From contig NC_090163.1 of the NCBI RefSeq assembly GCF_017916325.1, forward strand, positions 67,001 through 131,000: DNA of 64,000 nt, in the 5' to 3' direction. The DNA is from Leishmania martiniquensis (lineage: Eukaryota; Euglenozoa; Kinetoplastea; Trypanosomatida; Trypanosomatidae). The translations under genes and the position numbers were made by a program. Shown here piece by piece: positions 21,382 through 31,941 of this stretch. Numbering within the stretch: position 1 is the stretch's first letter; each line of letters begins with the position of its first letter. The notes under the pieces were generated by a model that made no database searches, was not told the DNA's origin, and saw only the letters and a program-made list of their open reading frames with translations.

Positions 21382-22701
21382 GGGCGCGCGCTCGATGGGA
21401 CCTACGTGGCAGCCACCGGGAGCGGTATGTGCGGTAGAGAAGGGTACAGCGCAGCGCGCACAGGTCTTGACTCTCGTACGGCACCTTCACAGGAGTACCT
21501 CCGATAGGGTGAAGCGTCTGTGTCTCGCGCTTGTATGGCCGGCGGTCACCTTTTGGTGTGATTTCTTTCTGCTTGGGGCAATGTGAGCGTGGCGTCACCC
21601 CTTTTTTCTGCATTTTCCCCTCCCTCTCTCCCTCTTATTTTTCTCGCATGCCATATCATTTATGTTAGGCAGAAGAAGAGTACCACACAGCCGCCTGTGC
21701 ACCTCTGTGGCTGCATACTGTATACACACGCTCACCGGTACTGCGGAGTGCTGCAGCTGTCGACAGGTGCGCTAGTATCTGCATTTCTGCCACACCGTTG
21801 TACTGTAGCGATCGCGCGTGACGCGTGGTAGCTTTGCTTTGGGCTCAGATGGGGTGGTCGAAGACCGACATGCACCGTGTGCGTGTGGGCAAGCTCTCTG
21901 CGCGTGTAGTCCAACGCTTCGTCTGTGTCAGCAGCGAAGCCACATCCTTTCGCCTCATTCTCTGTTTCTGGGAAGAAAAAAAAAGACCGCGCCAACGGCG
22001 CTCCCGTGGCAGAGGTGTACTCAAGGCTGCTCGCCGCCGAATAGGGGGAGCGCAGGTTGGGTTTCTTTCACCTCGCGGTGACCTCACGCGGGTAGGTTGC
22101 GCGGCTTCGCCGCGTCGCAAGCCATTTGTGGGCTTCCTGTTTTCTGAGGGCGCACACGATGGACGCCTTTCTTCCTTGGTGACTGCTGTACACTTCGTGT
22201 GCCACGTTGGCGCTGATAGAGCACAGACAGTGGTACTTGCGCAGCTTCTCTGCATCCCTTTTCCACTCTTCTTGCTGCCAACCTTCACGGTCAACTCTGC
22301 ACACACGTGCGTGCCCACAGAAGCTATTGCCCACTGCCGTTTTCGCGGAAGGAGGAAGAGGAGGGAAAGGCTACCGTCGCCTCACGAACACCGAGGATAG
22401 AACAGATTATGTGCTCGCTGTGGAGCCGCCGTGTGCTTGCAGCAGGCTAGTTTTGGGCTCAACGAGCGGCAGCGGTGACCTCTCCGTAACCAGTGCCTCC
22501 TCGTCACGTCTAGCCAGAGCTGGTGTCCATCGCTCTTGTTGCGGCTGTGGGTTGGGCCGCTTGAGATGTTTGAGCGGCCCACACACGCGCACGCATGCAG
22601 CAAACCGACACAGTTATTTTTGCGATCCCGCATCCACTCTGCAGGCCTCCCTATAGCTGCCGGCGCGTGAGCGAGCACAGGCCTCCTCTCTCAGGCGTCG
22701 A
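21382..22701. other. intergenic, no supported gene
   Basis: A C/T tract at 21,596-21,650 is followed by AG but by no good nearby ATG. An open frame of 184 codons starts at ATG 21849 and ends at 22400. Its first 30 codons look plausible, then third-position bias fades and no motif appears. It is left unannotated. Confidence 0.5.
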
Positions 22702-25700
22702 ATGCATCGCCCGCAGTGGATAGCTCAGACGGCTAGCCTGGACCAAGTTGTTCGACACGCCGTGAACAACCACAGCGATAGCCGAAACGGCAGCGGCGGT
22801 GGAGGCACCTTTCAGTCCACATCGCTACTTTCTTCCTCTGCTCTCGATGGTGTCTCCGCCGCGAGTGCCGTCTCGCGCCTGGTCGTTCAGGGTAGCCCAT
22901 CCGCGTCGGTCGCACAGACGCCAACGGTGCAGGCGATTCACGTGCTGTGCCACCGCTTCCTCGAAACCTACGCAACACCAGAGGCGCTTGCGAGAGACAC
23001 GGCATGGTGGTCGACAGAGGCAGCTCGCTTGCATGCGGCGCACTTCGACGGCAATGCACACACGGACATTCCCGGCGAAGCGCCTCCAGCAGCGCCCGGG
23101 GGATGGGGTGAGTTCATCAGGCACATAGTGGAAGTAATGGAATCAACGCACCACATCGCCACGGCGCAGCGGTTGGAGGACAGCGTACCAGCGTTGTCAT
23201 TGCCGCCTATGCGGCAGGCCGATACGCCGGGCGAGGTGAATGTAATGCAGCTCAGCAGCGAGGTGCAGAATGGCGGATGGGAGAGCCTCGAGCTTCTTGA
23301 CAGCTCACCACACGGCGATGAGGCTGCCGCTGCGATGCACCGTGACGAGGAGTGCCTGCGTGTCATAGAGGCTGCTTTACAGAGCGACGCCCACCACTGT
23401 GAAGAAGCGGAGCAGCTTGATAGCCTTCGTTACCTGCTCAAACACCGCCCGGAGCTCATTGTCCAAAGTGAAAACGTCGTTGATCTCGAACGAATGGTGA
23501 TCGATCGCGCATGTTCGCAGATGAAGAGTGGCTGGTTGGAGGCGGCCTTGTCGCTCTTTCTGTTCCTCCCTCCTCGCGCCCAGATGGATATGGTGCACGC
23601 CGCCAGCTCGGCAGTCACTACCCTGGCTTGCACTGGCGAACCACCCGGACTGCTTCTCGTGGGCTTCCTGCATCGACTCCTCTTGGAGCTGCCGCACGGC
23701 TGGCTGCCGCTGCTGGACAACGAGGTGACGGAGGTCTTTGTGCGAGTGCTAAGGGACGTCGCCGTTCCCTTTGGAAGGCTACTGGACGAGTTGGACCCTC
23801 ACGCTGTGTGGCTGGAGCGCTGGTCGGCGCGACCGTCGTTCGCTCTTTCGTTGGACGCTGTTCTCCGCTCGCATCGGTCTCTCGTAGATGATCTGGCCGC
23901 GCAGCTGCCCTCGTCCCACGCGACATGCGTGCTGCTGTGCCTGCTTCCACAGCTGAGCGAGTGCATTGTGCCACAGGACCCGTCCACAGCGTCGTCGCAG
24001 CAGCCGTGGCCGAGAATGTTTCACGCGCTTCTCCAGTTGCTGTGCGGCGAAATTTGGATGGACGCCGGTGTGTACGACGCCGGCGCTCATTCGCTGTGTC
24101 GCTGTGCAGGAGCCTTGCCGCCAGCAGAGAAGGAGAAGTGCTTGGATGTGGTCTCTAGAGCGGTGCTCGACTGGGTGCCAACGGCGGACTCTCCGGCGCA
24201 TGATGCTCAGCTCGCCTTTGCTTTGCGGCTGCTGGCAACTCTGCTCACAGGCGACGGCGAGCAGGCGCTGTGGTGTAGCCCGCTCACATGGAAGCTGGTG
24301 GACGGCCCGCTTTTCACTCAGTCTCGCGCGTGGCTGCTGACTCGCCAGCGGCGACTGCCGTCAACGCAGATGCTCTCTCGCGCTCTCCAGCAGGATGTCG
24401 TTGACGTGGTGCGCGAGTGCTGGACGCGGCTGCTTCAGGCTCACACCCCGAAGCTGCCAGCCACCCTTGCAGCTGTTGTAAAGGACGCATGCGACGGCGG
24501 AAGCGCTTTTCGATGGACGGAGCTCGTCCGGGTGTCGACCACGGTGGCTGGGTGGGCTGCTCTCCAACCGTACATGTACACCATCGCTGATGGCATCACC
24601 CACATGCCAGCGCGCTGGGCGGAGCTTCTCCACGCCATTGTGGAGGTCGGTGGGGGCACTCTCGAGAGGTCGTCGGAGATGGGGGTCGTCTCGACATCGT
24701 CGATCCACACATCAGACAAGAAAACTTCGCGCGCCTCCGCGTGTCTGCGCTCCCTTACCCCCCACGGCGTGGCACTGCTGCTCCGCTGGTCAACCTGCCC
24801 CCTCGCTCGCGAGGGGCTGGCAGAGGCCGCGCGTGACGCGTCACTTGCCTTTCTTCGAGGCAGCCCGCACGAAGCGGCGCAGCGGATGCGGTGGCCGCTA
24901 CTCTGGCCTGTGGAGGCGTACCCAAAGGTCGGCTGCTCCGATTTGTCGCTTATCGAAGACGCGTTCGAGGTCGCCCGTGCCGCCCGCGCTGGCGCCTGCT
25001 ACCAGTCTATTCACCTCCTCCTTCGATCGACAGCCTTGCCCAGCGATGACGGCGCTGACGGCTGTGACCCGGGTCGAGAGCTACTCGAGGAGCTTTGGGG
25101 GCAGCTGGTCGACCTGTGGTTGGCTCCGGCGCAGCTGACTCCAGACTCAGCCGGCAGTGGCTCTTTGTCCGTCGTGCCGGCCAACCGCTTGCCTTTCGGG
25201 GAGGATACCCTTCTCACATTGCTCTGCGCTATGGCACTTAGTGTGCTGGTGCGCCCGTCGGCGGAGTTCCGGGCGTGGTTCGACCCAACCGTGGCGCAGC
25301 GGCGCATCCGCCAGTTGCGCCACCTGTGCGAGGAGCGTCGAGGGGTGGACCCTGTATACTTCATGGTGCGCTTCATTACTTCCGGTAAGGGCCGCAAGCG
25401 GCTGCCGGCGATTTTTCTGGAAGGTTTTGAGGCGGAGCTGACCGTTGACGCAGTCTGCGACGTGAGCAGTTTCACAGAGGGCGAGGCTATGCCGGCGGGC
25501 GATATCAGTGCTGCTGCTGCTGCTGCTACCGCAGAGGAAGAGGTGCAGCATCCCCAGGCCATGCTTCTTCACTCGTCATCGGGCTGCAGCCCGCCCGCAT
25601 TGGAGGCAGAGGCTCGTACCGCGACGCCTTCACCCAAGTTTGAGGTGCTGGAGTCGGTCGCTCGGGTCCTGCTGGCGAACCGAGCGGCGCTCCGTGTCAC

Positions 25701-26148
25701 ACGGCAGGAGGTAGAGCAGTGTCTGGCGAGACGCAGCGCCGACGAGTGGGCATCCTACGCGGACACGGAGGCTCGTGTGCTGTCGGTGTGCGCAGAACTG
25801 GAAGAGCAGCACTCTGCGAGCGCTGCGTTGCTGTCCAGCGCTCATGTGGACATTTTGTTTCTTGTGTCGCTGTGCCTGCACAGCTGGCTTAGCCTTCCGG
25901 CGACACACAGTACGCCTGCGCGACGCAAGCTCTACTGGGCAGCTCTAGGGTTTTTCAGCGAGCACGGCATTGCTGCGTATGATGCGTTGGTGGCGCGCAG
26001 CATCGCATTGCATGTGGAGCGAGCGGCTCGGGAGAGTGCCGGCTTCGTAAAGGAAGCCGCGCTGTTTCCTCTGTCACGCCCGATACCACTGCCCTCTGCC
26101 CTCTTTGCGCACTTGCTTGTACGACCTTTCGCGCTGGTGACGAGCTGA
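22702..26148 (+). CDS. large orphan protein, helix-rich
   Basis: The 1148-residue product shows steady coding character from ATG 22702 to the stop but no family I can name. Residues 30-60 are Ser/Gly-rich. Much of the remainder is made of Leu/Ala-rich helices with short polar breaks, suggesting an alpha-helical repeat scaffold. Low-complexity Ala/Glu (encoded near 25,508-25,545) marks a linker around residue 940, before a final helical domain. There is no signal peptide and no clear membrane segment. It may be a trypanosomatid-specific scaffold. Confidence 0.8.
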   Translation: MHRPQWIAQTASLDQVVRHAVNNHSDSRNGSGGGGTFQSTSLLSSSALDGVSAASAVSRLVVQGSPSASVAQTPTVQAIHVLCHRFLETYATPEALARDTAWWSTEAARLHAAHFDGNAHTDIPGEAPPAAPGGWGEFIRHIVEVMESTHHIATAQRLEDSVPALSLPPMRQADTPGEVNVMQLSSEVQNGGWESLELLDSSPHGDEAAAAMHRDEECLRVIEAALQSDAHHCEEAEQLDSLRYLLKHRPELIVQSENVVDLERMVIDRACSQMKSGWLEAALSLFLFLPPRAQMDMVHAASSAVTTLACTGEPPGLLLVGFLHRLLLELPHGWLPLLDNEVTEVFVRVLRDVAVPFGRLLDELDPHAVWLERWSARPSFALSLDAVLRSHRSLVDDLAAQLPSSHATCVLLCLLPQLSECIVPQDPSTASSQQPWPRMFHALLQLLCGEIWMDAGVYDAGAHSLCRCAGALPPAEKEKCLDVVSRAVLDWVPTADSPAHDAQLAFALRLLATLLTGDGEQALWCSPLTWKLVDGPLFTQSRAWLLTRQRRLPSTQMLSRALQQDVVDVVRECWTRLLQAHTPKLPATLAAVVKDACDGGSAFRWTELVRVSTTVAGWAALQPYMYTIADGITHMPARWAELLHAIVEVGGGTLERSSEMGVVSTSSIHTSDKKTSRASACLRSLTPHGVALLLRWSTCPLAREGLAEAARDASLAFLRGSPHEAAQRMRWPLLWPVEAYPKVGCSDLSLIEDAFEVARAARAGACYQSIHLLLRSTALPSDDGADGCDPGRELLEELWGQLVDLWLAPAQLTPDSAGSGSLSVVPANRLPFGEDTLLTLLCAMALSVLVRPSAEFRAWFDPTVAQRRIRQLRHLCEERRGVDPVYFMVRFITSGKGRKRLPAIFLEGFEAELTVDAVCDVSSFTEGEAMPAGDISAAAAAATAEEEVQHPQAMLLHSSSGCSPPALEAEARTATPSPKFEVLESVARVLLANRAALRVTRQEVEQCLARRSADEWASYADTEARVLSVCAELEEQHSASAALLSSAHVDILFLVSLCLHSWLSLPATHSTPARRKLYWAALGFFSEHGIAAYDALVARSIALHVERAARESAGFVKEAALFPLSRPIPLPSALFAHLLVRPFALVTS

Positions 26149-27447
26149 GCGTTCATCACTCCCTGGTTGGAGTGCGGGGTCGCAGGGTGGTGATGGGGGT
26201 GAGTGTCTGCAGAGGGGGTGTTGTGTGGGGCAGCTGCTCTTCGCTCTGCACCAACGCACGTCTTCAGTGGGGAGTGGGTGTGCGCAAAGGGGCGCACAGC
26301 TGAAAACATGAGTTTATGGTGCGCGGCTGCCTCCTCTGGGGCGGGCCGACGATCAATGCTGTTGATCCTCCCATGTACAAGTCGAAGCCATCGTCGTACC
26401 TTTTTGTTGTGGCTCTCTGCGGGAAACGGCAGGACCGCTAATCGTTGACTGTGGGCCAAGGGAGAGGGTATGTGCTACATGCCCGTGTGGGCTTGCCCCA
26501 ATGCCACGTTTCGCCTTCATTTGCTGAAGCACAGGAGCTCATTGCTGGCCTGCAGCATGCGAGGGGGGGAGGGGGGATGCACAGGGAGGGTGAAAGCGGG
26601 AGGGGTGGGGCACCGTGGATGCCTTGACTAGGCAGTCGCGTTTCGTGATCACTAGCGGACGCCAATGGAGGCTTCGCTGACGCGCTGCAGCGTCTTCCCT
26701 TTTCTCAGCATCTGCCCTAACGAGATTCTTCACACCCCAAAGCTCGTCCCTCTCACTCTCGTGCTCTTCTTCCCCTCCTTTCGTGTTGGTGCAACCCTCC
26801 TCCTCGTCTGTGTGTGGCGGAGTCTTGTGCGCACGCGAGCGCGCAGCGGCTTCAGCACATCGCTCTGACATTACCACCGCTCATATTGCATTGTCTTCGT
26901 CAACGCCGTCGCACGGGCCAGTGGAACGGCTGAGAGGCACGCTGAGCTGGACCAGACACTTATGCAGACCCTTTCACCGCACTCACGCCGACACACACAC
27001 ACACACACAAAACGGTCTTGCGGTCCCGCCACCCTCTTTCGTACAGACGTGATCCGCATCGTCCTCTGCCGGATACGGCGAGATCGCTCTCATACAGTCG
27101 AGCTTCTGTTTGTGTGTGCACTCCGCCCTCTACTACCCCCTCCTCCCCTCCCGTCTCTGTGTCGCTCTCGTGTACCCCTTGTTTATCCCCTCCCACCGCC
27201 ATTAAATATTTGTTTCAGTCCGACTCCGCGCTGCCGCGCGGCGACTCGGTGTACTTCTCGAGAAGTTCTCCAAGAGCTCTGTGCTGTTGCCTCCGCAAAC
27301 ATTTTCTCGAGTGTACCGGTGTGGGTAATCTGCCGAGAGCCTCTCATCTATGGCATTGCCTTACACTTCTTCGCTGTCAATCGTACCTCTCCCTGTTTGT
27401 CGCATCGTCGACCTCCCCTTTTTTCGCCGGCAGCGTTCATCGCTCCT
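26149..27447. other. intergenic, splice region of FAD synthetase at its right end
   Basis: Contains G-rich sequence after the upstream stop, a C/T-rich part near 26,690-26,790, a CA run at 26,991-27,009 and a long pyrimidine tract ending in cggcag. An in-frame ATG at 26962 upstream of FAD synthetase would translate CA repeat and C/T tract and is unlikely to be used. Confidence 0.6.
27360..27433 (+). promoter_or_regulatory. polypyrimidine tract and spliced-leader acceptor for FAD synthetase
   Basis: A C/T-rich stretch (27,360-27,428) ends in cgccggcag, with AG at 27432-27433, 14 bases before ATG 27448. This supports the start used for the next gene. Confidence 0.55.
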
Positions 27448-28215
27448 ATGCCTTGGTTGTCGCACATGCCGCACGCTTCGTCTGCCACATCAGCCTCGCC
27501 GGCTGAGAGCGGCCGCCAAGACCATGAGTGTTGTGTCCAGGAAACACCACAACAGGGTCCAACGGTCATGCCGCCACAGCTGGCGGACTGTGTCAAGGCC
27601 TCTGAGTGCCTCATTCAGGGCATTTTCAAGCGCTACTCGACGTCTCAGATCGGAATCGCGTTTAACGGGGGAAAGGACAGCGTGGTGATGTTCGAGCTGC
27701 TCCGTCACGCAGTGACAACCCCGATTCTGGCGCAGTGCTGTATTTTTGTGGTCGAGCACAGCGATGATTTCGACGAGCTGCGCAGGTTTCGCGCATGGTA
27801 CATGCAGAAGGTTGCGCCAGGCGTGCAGCTAGTGCACCAGGGCGTGGCGCAGGACATGCGACTAAGTTTATGGAGGCTCACGGAGCAGTTCCCACTCAAG
27901 GTGGTGTTCATGGGCACGCGCAAGACAGACCCACACGGCAGGTACCAGAAAGAGGCGGTGGAGAAAACAACGCCTGGCTGGCCAGATTTCTTGCGCGCGT
28001 GTCCCCTCTTTCACTGGTCCATGAACGATGTGTGGATGTACACTAAGATCATGCGCATTCCGCAATGCAGCCTGTACGGGAGCGGCTACTCGTCAGTGGG
28101 CCGAAGTGCCGACACGAATCGTAACCCCCTCTTGCTGCGAGAGGATGGGAGCTACCGGCCCGCGTGGGAACTGACGTGCGATAACGCAGAAAGAGAGGGG
28201 CGCCAAGCGGACTAG
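27448..28215 (+). CDS. FAD synthetase (FMN adenylyltransferase)
   Basis: The 255-residue product belongs to the PAPS reductase-like FAD synthetase family (yeast Fad1 type), which transfers AMP from ATP to FMN. The ATP-binding loop is FNGGKDS at 72-78. The family motifs MGTRKTDPHG, PLFHWSMNDVW and YSSVGRSADTNRNPLL follow in order, the last two being typical of the FMN-binding side. The first 40 residues are a Ser/Pro/His-rich extension. The enzyme lacks the N-terminal molybdopterin-binding domain found in animal FLAD1, like the yeast form. The start at 27448 is chosen from the splice acceptor; 27571 (MPPQLADC) is an alternative giving only the core. Confidence 0.9.
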   Translation: MPWLSHMPHASSATSASPAESGRQDHECCVQETPQQGPTVMPPQLADCVKASECLIQGIFKRYSTSQIGIAFNGGKDSVVMFELLRHAVTTPILAQCCIFVVEHSDDFDELRRFRAWYMQKVAPGVQLVHQGVAQDMRLSLWRLTEQFPLKVVFMGTRKTDPHGRYQKEAVEKTTPGWPDFLRACPLFHWSMNDVWMYTKIMRIPQCSLYGSGYSSVGRSADTNRNPLLLREDGSYRPAWELTCDNAEREGRQAD

Positions 28216-29905
28216 AGGAAAGAGCAGCCAGCGCGTGGCGACGGCTAAGCGCTCACGTCATTTTCGCGCGTCCCTTTCGCGGCCAGTCGTGCCCAACTGC
28301 ATGTCGATGGTGCACTGCTTTTCGCGTTTGGCTGCATGGAGGCTGTGCGCAGCCTTCGCTCTCATCCCGACCACTGCCGGCCCCACCAACCAGCGTGAGG
28401 GGGGCTGTGGGTGGGAAAAGGGCGCGCGTGTGTCAGACTACGCGTTCGCGAAGCGCTGGCGCTGTGGCAGCGTGAGAGGAGTGATGGTCTTCCGGTAGAG
28501 GGGTGGGGGTGGAGTCGGGCTCCGTGCGCCCCCTTATGTCCCTCGTGATGTGCGCTTGTGGGGTAGCCCCGTGCACTTTCCCCCCAACGGAAAAGTGCGT
28601 GTGCTCCTTCTGCGGCTGCGAGGGGCGGGGGAGAAGGACGGATGGGGGTGGGGGTGGCGCGAGCGCCGGCGATCATCACCGCAAAGCACCGCCTTTCATG
28701 CGCACCAGTGGCTTCTCTCGCTCTTGAGCCGCTGTACGAAACGGAAGTTCTGACCGTGCGGAAGAATGCCATGATGGCTTTCCGCGCGTGTCTGCCCGAG
28801 CCTCCGACTTTTTTTTCTCGCGTGCGCGCAGCGCTGTGGCATGCGGTGATCGAGGTAGTTCTCACAGCCCTCTCCCATTATCGCGCTCACTCTCTGCATG
28901 CCCGGGGTGTGGTAGTGGCGCTCTTTTCTCGCTGTGATGGCTTCCATTGGCAGCTGTTTCGTACACGGGTGAACGCTCGACGCGTCGGCCTCCCCACCGA
29001 TGCGCACCCCACACCCAGGCGCCAAGGCGTATTTGAGCCCAAAGCTGACGCCCCTCTCTCACCCTGATCTCTCTTCCATTCGCTTAGGTGATCTTAAGCA
29101 TACCGTCTTCCCAAACGCCGTCACGTACCGAGGCTCTCCCGCTCTTCACACTTCCTTGCCTCTTTCTTCTGCGCGGAAGAGTGCTGGTGAGCGGAGGGCG
29201 TAAGAGGCGGGCATGACGCTGAGGAGGCAGATGACGACTGCGCCAAAACGCGCGAGCACACCGCTGACACCGTAAGCGTACGTGAGCGAGGCAGCGGACA
29301 TTGCATACAGAAGCGAAATACGGCACACCGTAAGCACAGAGGGAGAGGTGGCGAAGCGGCCAGCCTGCACATGCACGCGCTTCCCTGCCGCATTACCTGC
29401 GCGTCGGTGGGGCACTGCTCTTCGTAGTATCTCTGCAGCGAAACGATAGAGACGCGCCCTCCTTATCTCTGCGTGCGTGCGCCCATCTTCACGGAGGAAA
29501 TACTCGGCCACTGCGCAGCCCTTCTGCAGTCGCAGATGGTATAGGAGAAAGGAGGAGGACCGACTGAATCGAACTACCCGCTCCCCCTGACCCCCCTCCC
29601 TCCTCCGCAGATGTGAGTACTCTCCAACACCACTACCTTCTCTTCCTTTGGGGGGATGTGCTCGAACGCGCACCTTTCCCCCACCCTCTCGACCGCCTCG
29701 TCGTGCACAACGCACGCTTCTACAACGCCTTGGAAAACCTGCACACACACACACACACACACACGTACACTTACGCAGGTTATCTGCGCGATGCATACCA
29801 CGCAAAGGAGCAGAGATTCAACGCATTATCTCATAAGGTAGAGCGCATTCGTGGCAGAGGTTCAGTGTTCCCTCGATCGTGGAAGCTGCAGCAACAACGG
29901 CGAAG
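28216..29905. other. intergenic, no supported gene
   Basis: A C/T tract with AG at 29086-29087 is followed by no convincing ORF (the first ATG downstream gives 20 codons). A CA run occupies 29,742-29,764. A - strand frame over 29,146-29,805 ends in a hydrophobic stretch, but it lies antisense in a + array and is not annotated. Confidence 0.55.
29742..29764 (+). repeat. CA microsatellite
   Basis: About 11.5 CA units sit in the 5' flank of the elongin-C-like gene. Confidence 0.9.
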
Positions 29906-30559
29906 ATGAGCGGGCAGCACTTCGATGCCATGTGGACGGCTCCACCGCCGCCGTCGTACACCGATACGGTGTACATAAATCCACAAGACTACGTCGTGCT
30001 GGCAACGAGTAGCGGTGAGGAGACGTTTGCGCATCGGGATTGCCTGATGGAGTCGCCTGTGCTGCGACTCGCGTTTCGCAAGCGCGTCTCTATTTCCACC
30101 GAGCATGTGGTGGTAAAGTTTGTAAAGGAGGCGGAGCCTCAAGGCACAGGTGCGGTCTTGCTGAGAAGAAATACCGTGGACGGGGCTTCTGCATCTCAGC
30201 ATCGTCTTGAAGTCGCGGCGGAGATAGCCACCACTGATGGAGGTAGCGGAGGCGAGGAGGAGGAGGAGGGAGACGGGGTGCTACCAGGCGCTGGCGCAGC
30301 GGCAGTAGGGATGGCGGGAGAGAATGCGGTTGCGTCTGAGCCAGAGCATCCGGTCACCCTTAAGGAGACGCTCCGGACGGACAACTCGGTGTATGTGCTG
30401 TTTCCGCGTCTCGACGGCGATCAGCTCAACGTCCTCGTGTCATATCTCTATTTCAAGCACCTGTACAACCGTCGCCCTTCGGAGGACCGGCCAGCATTTG
30501 AAGTGCCTGCCGCAATGGCGCTGGAGGTGATGCTTGTGGCACAGACGCTGGAATGCTGA
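29906..30559 (+). CDS. elongin-C-like protein with a large acidic insertion
   Basis: The 217-residue product has the two ends of the Skp1/elongin-C (BTB/POZ) fold. The N-terminal part is at about 28-60 (DYVVLATSSGEETF, then HRDCLMESPVLRLAF). The C-terminal part is at about 163-217 (VLFPRLDGDQLNVLVSYLYFK, then FEVPAAMALEVMLVAQTLEC), which closely follows the end of animal elongin C. Between them is an insert of roughly 95 residues, rich in Gly, Glu and Ala, where elongin C has a short loop. Elongin C links substrate receptors to cullin-RING ubiquitin ligases and also takes part in transcription elongation complexes. The frame opens with GTG at 29879, but the first ATG is 29906. The next gene looks like a divergent paralogue. 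Confidence 0.75.
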   Translation: MSGQHFDAMWTAPPPPSYTDTVYINPQDYVVLATSSGEETFAHRDCLMESPVLRLAFRKRVSISTEHVVVKFVKEAEPQGTGAVLLRRNTVDGASASQHRLEVAAEIATTDGGSGGEEEEEGDGVLPGAGAAAVGMAGENAVASEPEHPVTLKETLRTDNSVYVLFPRLDGDQLNVLVSYLYFKHLYNRRPSEDRPAFEVPAAMALEVMLVAQTLEC

Positions 30560-30563
30560 GTGC

Positions 30564-30594
<31 letters not shown>

Positions 30595-30604
30595 GCGCAC
30601 TCAG
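30556..30604 (+). repeat. CA/TA composite tract inside an 8 bp inverted repeat
   Basis: A (CA)7 run passes into about nine TA units (30,564-30,594). It is framed by ctgagtgc (30556-30563) and its exact complement gcactcag (30597-30604). The left arm contains the stop codon of the elongin-C-like gene. Confidence 0.8.
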
Positions 30605-31182
30605 TCCTTCGCTGCACGGAGCATCGGTGTGACTTCACGGTCGAGGGCCTGGATGGAGCAGCGGCACACCACTGCTCTTTGAGCCCGCCTTTGAGATGTG
30701 CATGTATAGGAGAGGCCATGAAATGGGACGATGGTCGACGGACGGCCGCAGCTTTGCGATGCGCGTCCACAGACATTGATATGCAAGGAAAACAAGGCCT
30801 AGTGGCAACGCTATCTGTGACTGGGTGAGTGCGTATACCATTTTGAGGGAGACACCCGGACGAATACGCGGGGGGACGCACTGTGGGATTTAGAGAAAAG
30901 TGTAAAGGACGGTGATGGGAAGCAGATGCACGCGTGGCACCTTTCATCTGCAGTGTTTAGGTGTGCTCAACAACGTTTTCTGTGGAGCCATCGACGCAGC
31001 TGTGTGATGAGACTCATTGACTTGAAGGGCTGTCGTTGTCTTTCGTACGCATGCGCTTCATTATTTGAAGATCTCTTTCTCGCTCTCTTGGTCACCCCGC
31101 CTTTTTGCCTCACCTTGCATCCTCCTCAGCCTCGCAAATTTCACGGCACAGCCTTATACCGGTAAGCACTTCGAAGCGGCTC
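30605..31182. other. short intergenic with pyrimidine tract
   Basis: The right end (31,065-31,140) is C/T-rich and supplies the splice region of the next gene. No gene is visible. Confidence 0.6.
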
Positions 31183-31941
31183 ATGAAGCGGAAGACCGTC
31201 CCAGTGGAGGCGGCACCACTGCCGACCTGCACGGTGGTGGGGCCGGAGGACATGATGCTGGTTGCATGCACCTCGGGCGAGCTGTTCCTCGTAGAGCGCA
31301 ACTGTGCCATCGTTAGCGGTTATTGTCGTGACCTGTTGCAAGCCTGGGAAGGTGCGGTACGCCGCGAAGTGGCTCAGAGCAGATGTGAGGACAGCGCCGT
31401 GAGCGACGGCGCGACGGCGGAGGCGATCGTGATGGCTTGCATCGAGCCCGACTCGCACGGGCGGTACGCTGGCGGGCCGCTTGCCGCCGACCCAGCTGAC
31501 ATACCTTTTATGCCATTCCCCGGCGCCGAAGACACCTCTTCTTTTGAGACCATTCGACATGTCCCAGTCACTGTAGTCGCCGAGCACTACCAGCAGCGAC
31601 TGCGAGGAGCGGAGGCAATCACACCGACCAAGCTCGACCGTCCGTCGTCGAAGTCTGTGTCAAGCTATGGCGACCGCAAGGGGGCGCACGTCATTATACC
31701 GAAGCCCATCAGCCCACTCGCACCCATAGAGATCGTCGATGGGGCACTGATGTATCCGGTCGTGGTGATCCCTTACACGACCCCGGAGCTGATGGAGTCC
31801 GCTCTGTCGTACGCGCATAGAAAGTACAAAGTTGATGTCGACGGCGAGAGGCCGGGAGTGGAGTCGGCCGTTCCGGCCACCCTCGCCTCAGCAGAGGGTC
31901 GCTGGCGACTGATCGCGGTGTCTGTACTGACCAGCATGTAA
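31183..31941 (+). CDS. second, divergent elongin-C/Skp1-fold-like protein
   Basis: The 252-residue product starts at ATG 31183, the first ATG of the frame. Residues 24-52 (MMLVACTSGELFLVERNCA and following) resemble the first strand-strand-helix unit of elongin C. Residues 191-216 (YPVVVIPYTTPELMESALSY) resemble its central helix unit, and 233-252 (LASAEGRWRLIAVSVLTSM) its final helix. About 135 residues of Asp/Pro/Ser-rich sequence separate the halves, in the same place as the insert of the upstream gene. This suggests an ancient tandem duplication. The similarity is much weaker than for the upstream gene, so an unrelated orphan is a real alternative. Confidence 0.55.
   Translation: MKRKTVPVEAAPLPTCTVVGPEDMMLVACTSGELFLVERNCAIVSGYCRDLLQAWEGAVRREVAQSRCEDSAVSDGATAEAIVMACIEPDSHGRYAGGPLAADPADIPFMPFPGAEDTSSFETIRHVPVTVVAEHYQQRLRGAEAITPTKLDRPSSKSVSSYGDRKGAHVIIPKPISPLAPIEIVDGALMYPVVVIPYTTPELMESALSYAHRKYKVDVDGERPGVESAVPATLASAEGRWRLIAVSVLTSM

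Noticed and set aside
21849..22400. 184-codon + frame between genes
   Set aside because: Coding-like bias only in the first 30 codons, then an Arg-rich run from A-rich DNA; no motif and no close splice signal.
22718..22765. tRNA-like string (tggatagctcagacgg resembles an A box)
   Set aside because: No acceptor stem, anticodon arm or proper T arm can be folded, and the stretch encodes the start of the 1148-residue protein.
29146..29805. - strand frame with hydrophobic C-terminal part
   Set aside because: It is antisense within a + array, overlaps several other frames, and its N-terminal part translates the complement of a CA repeat.
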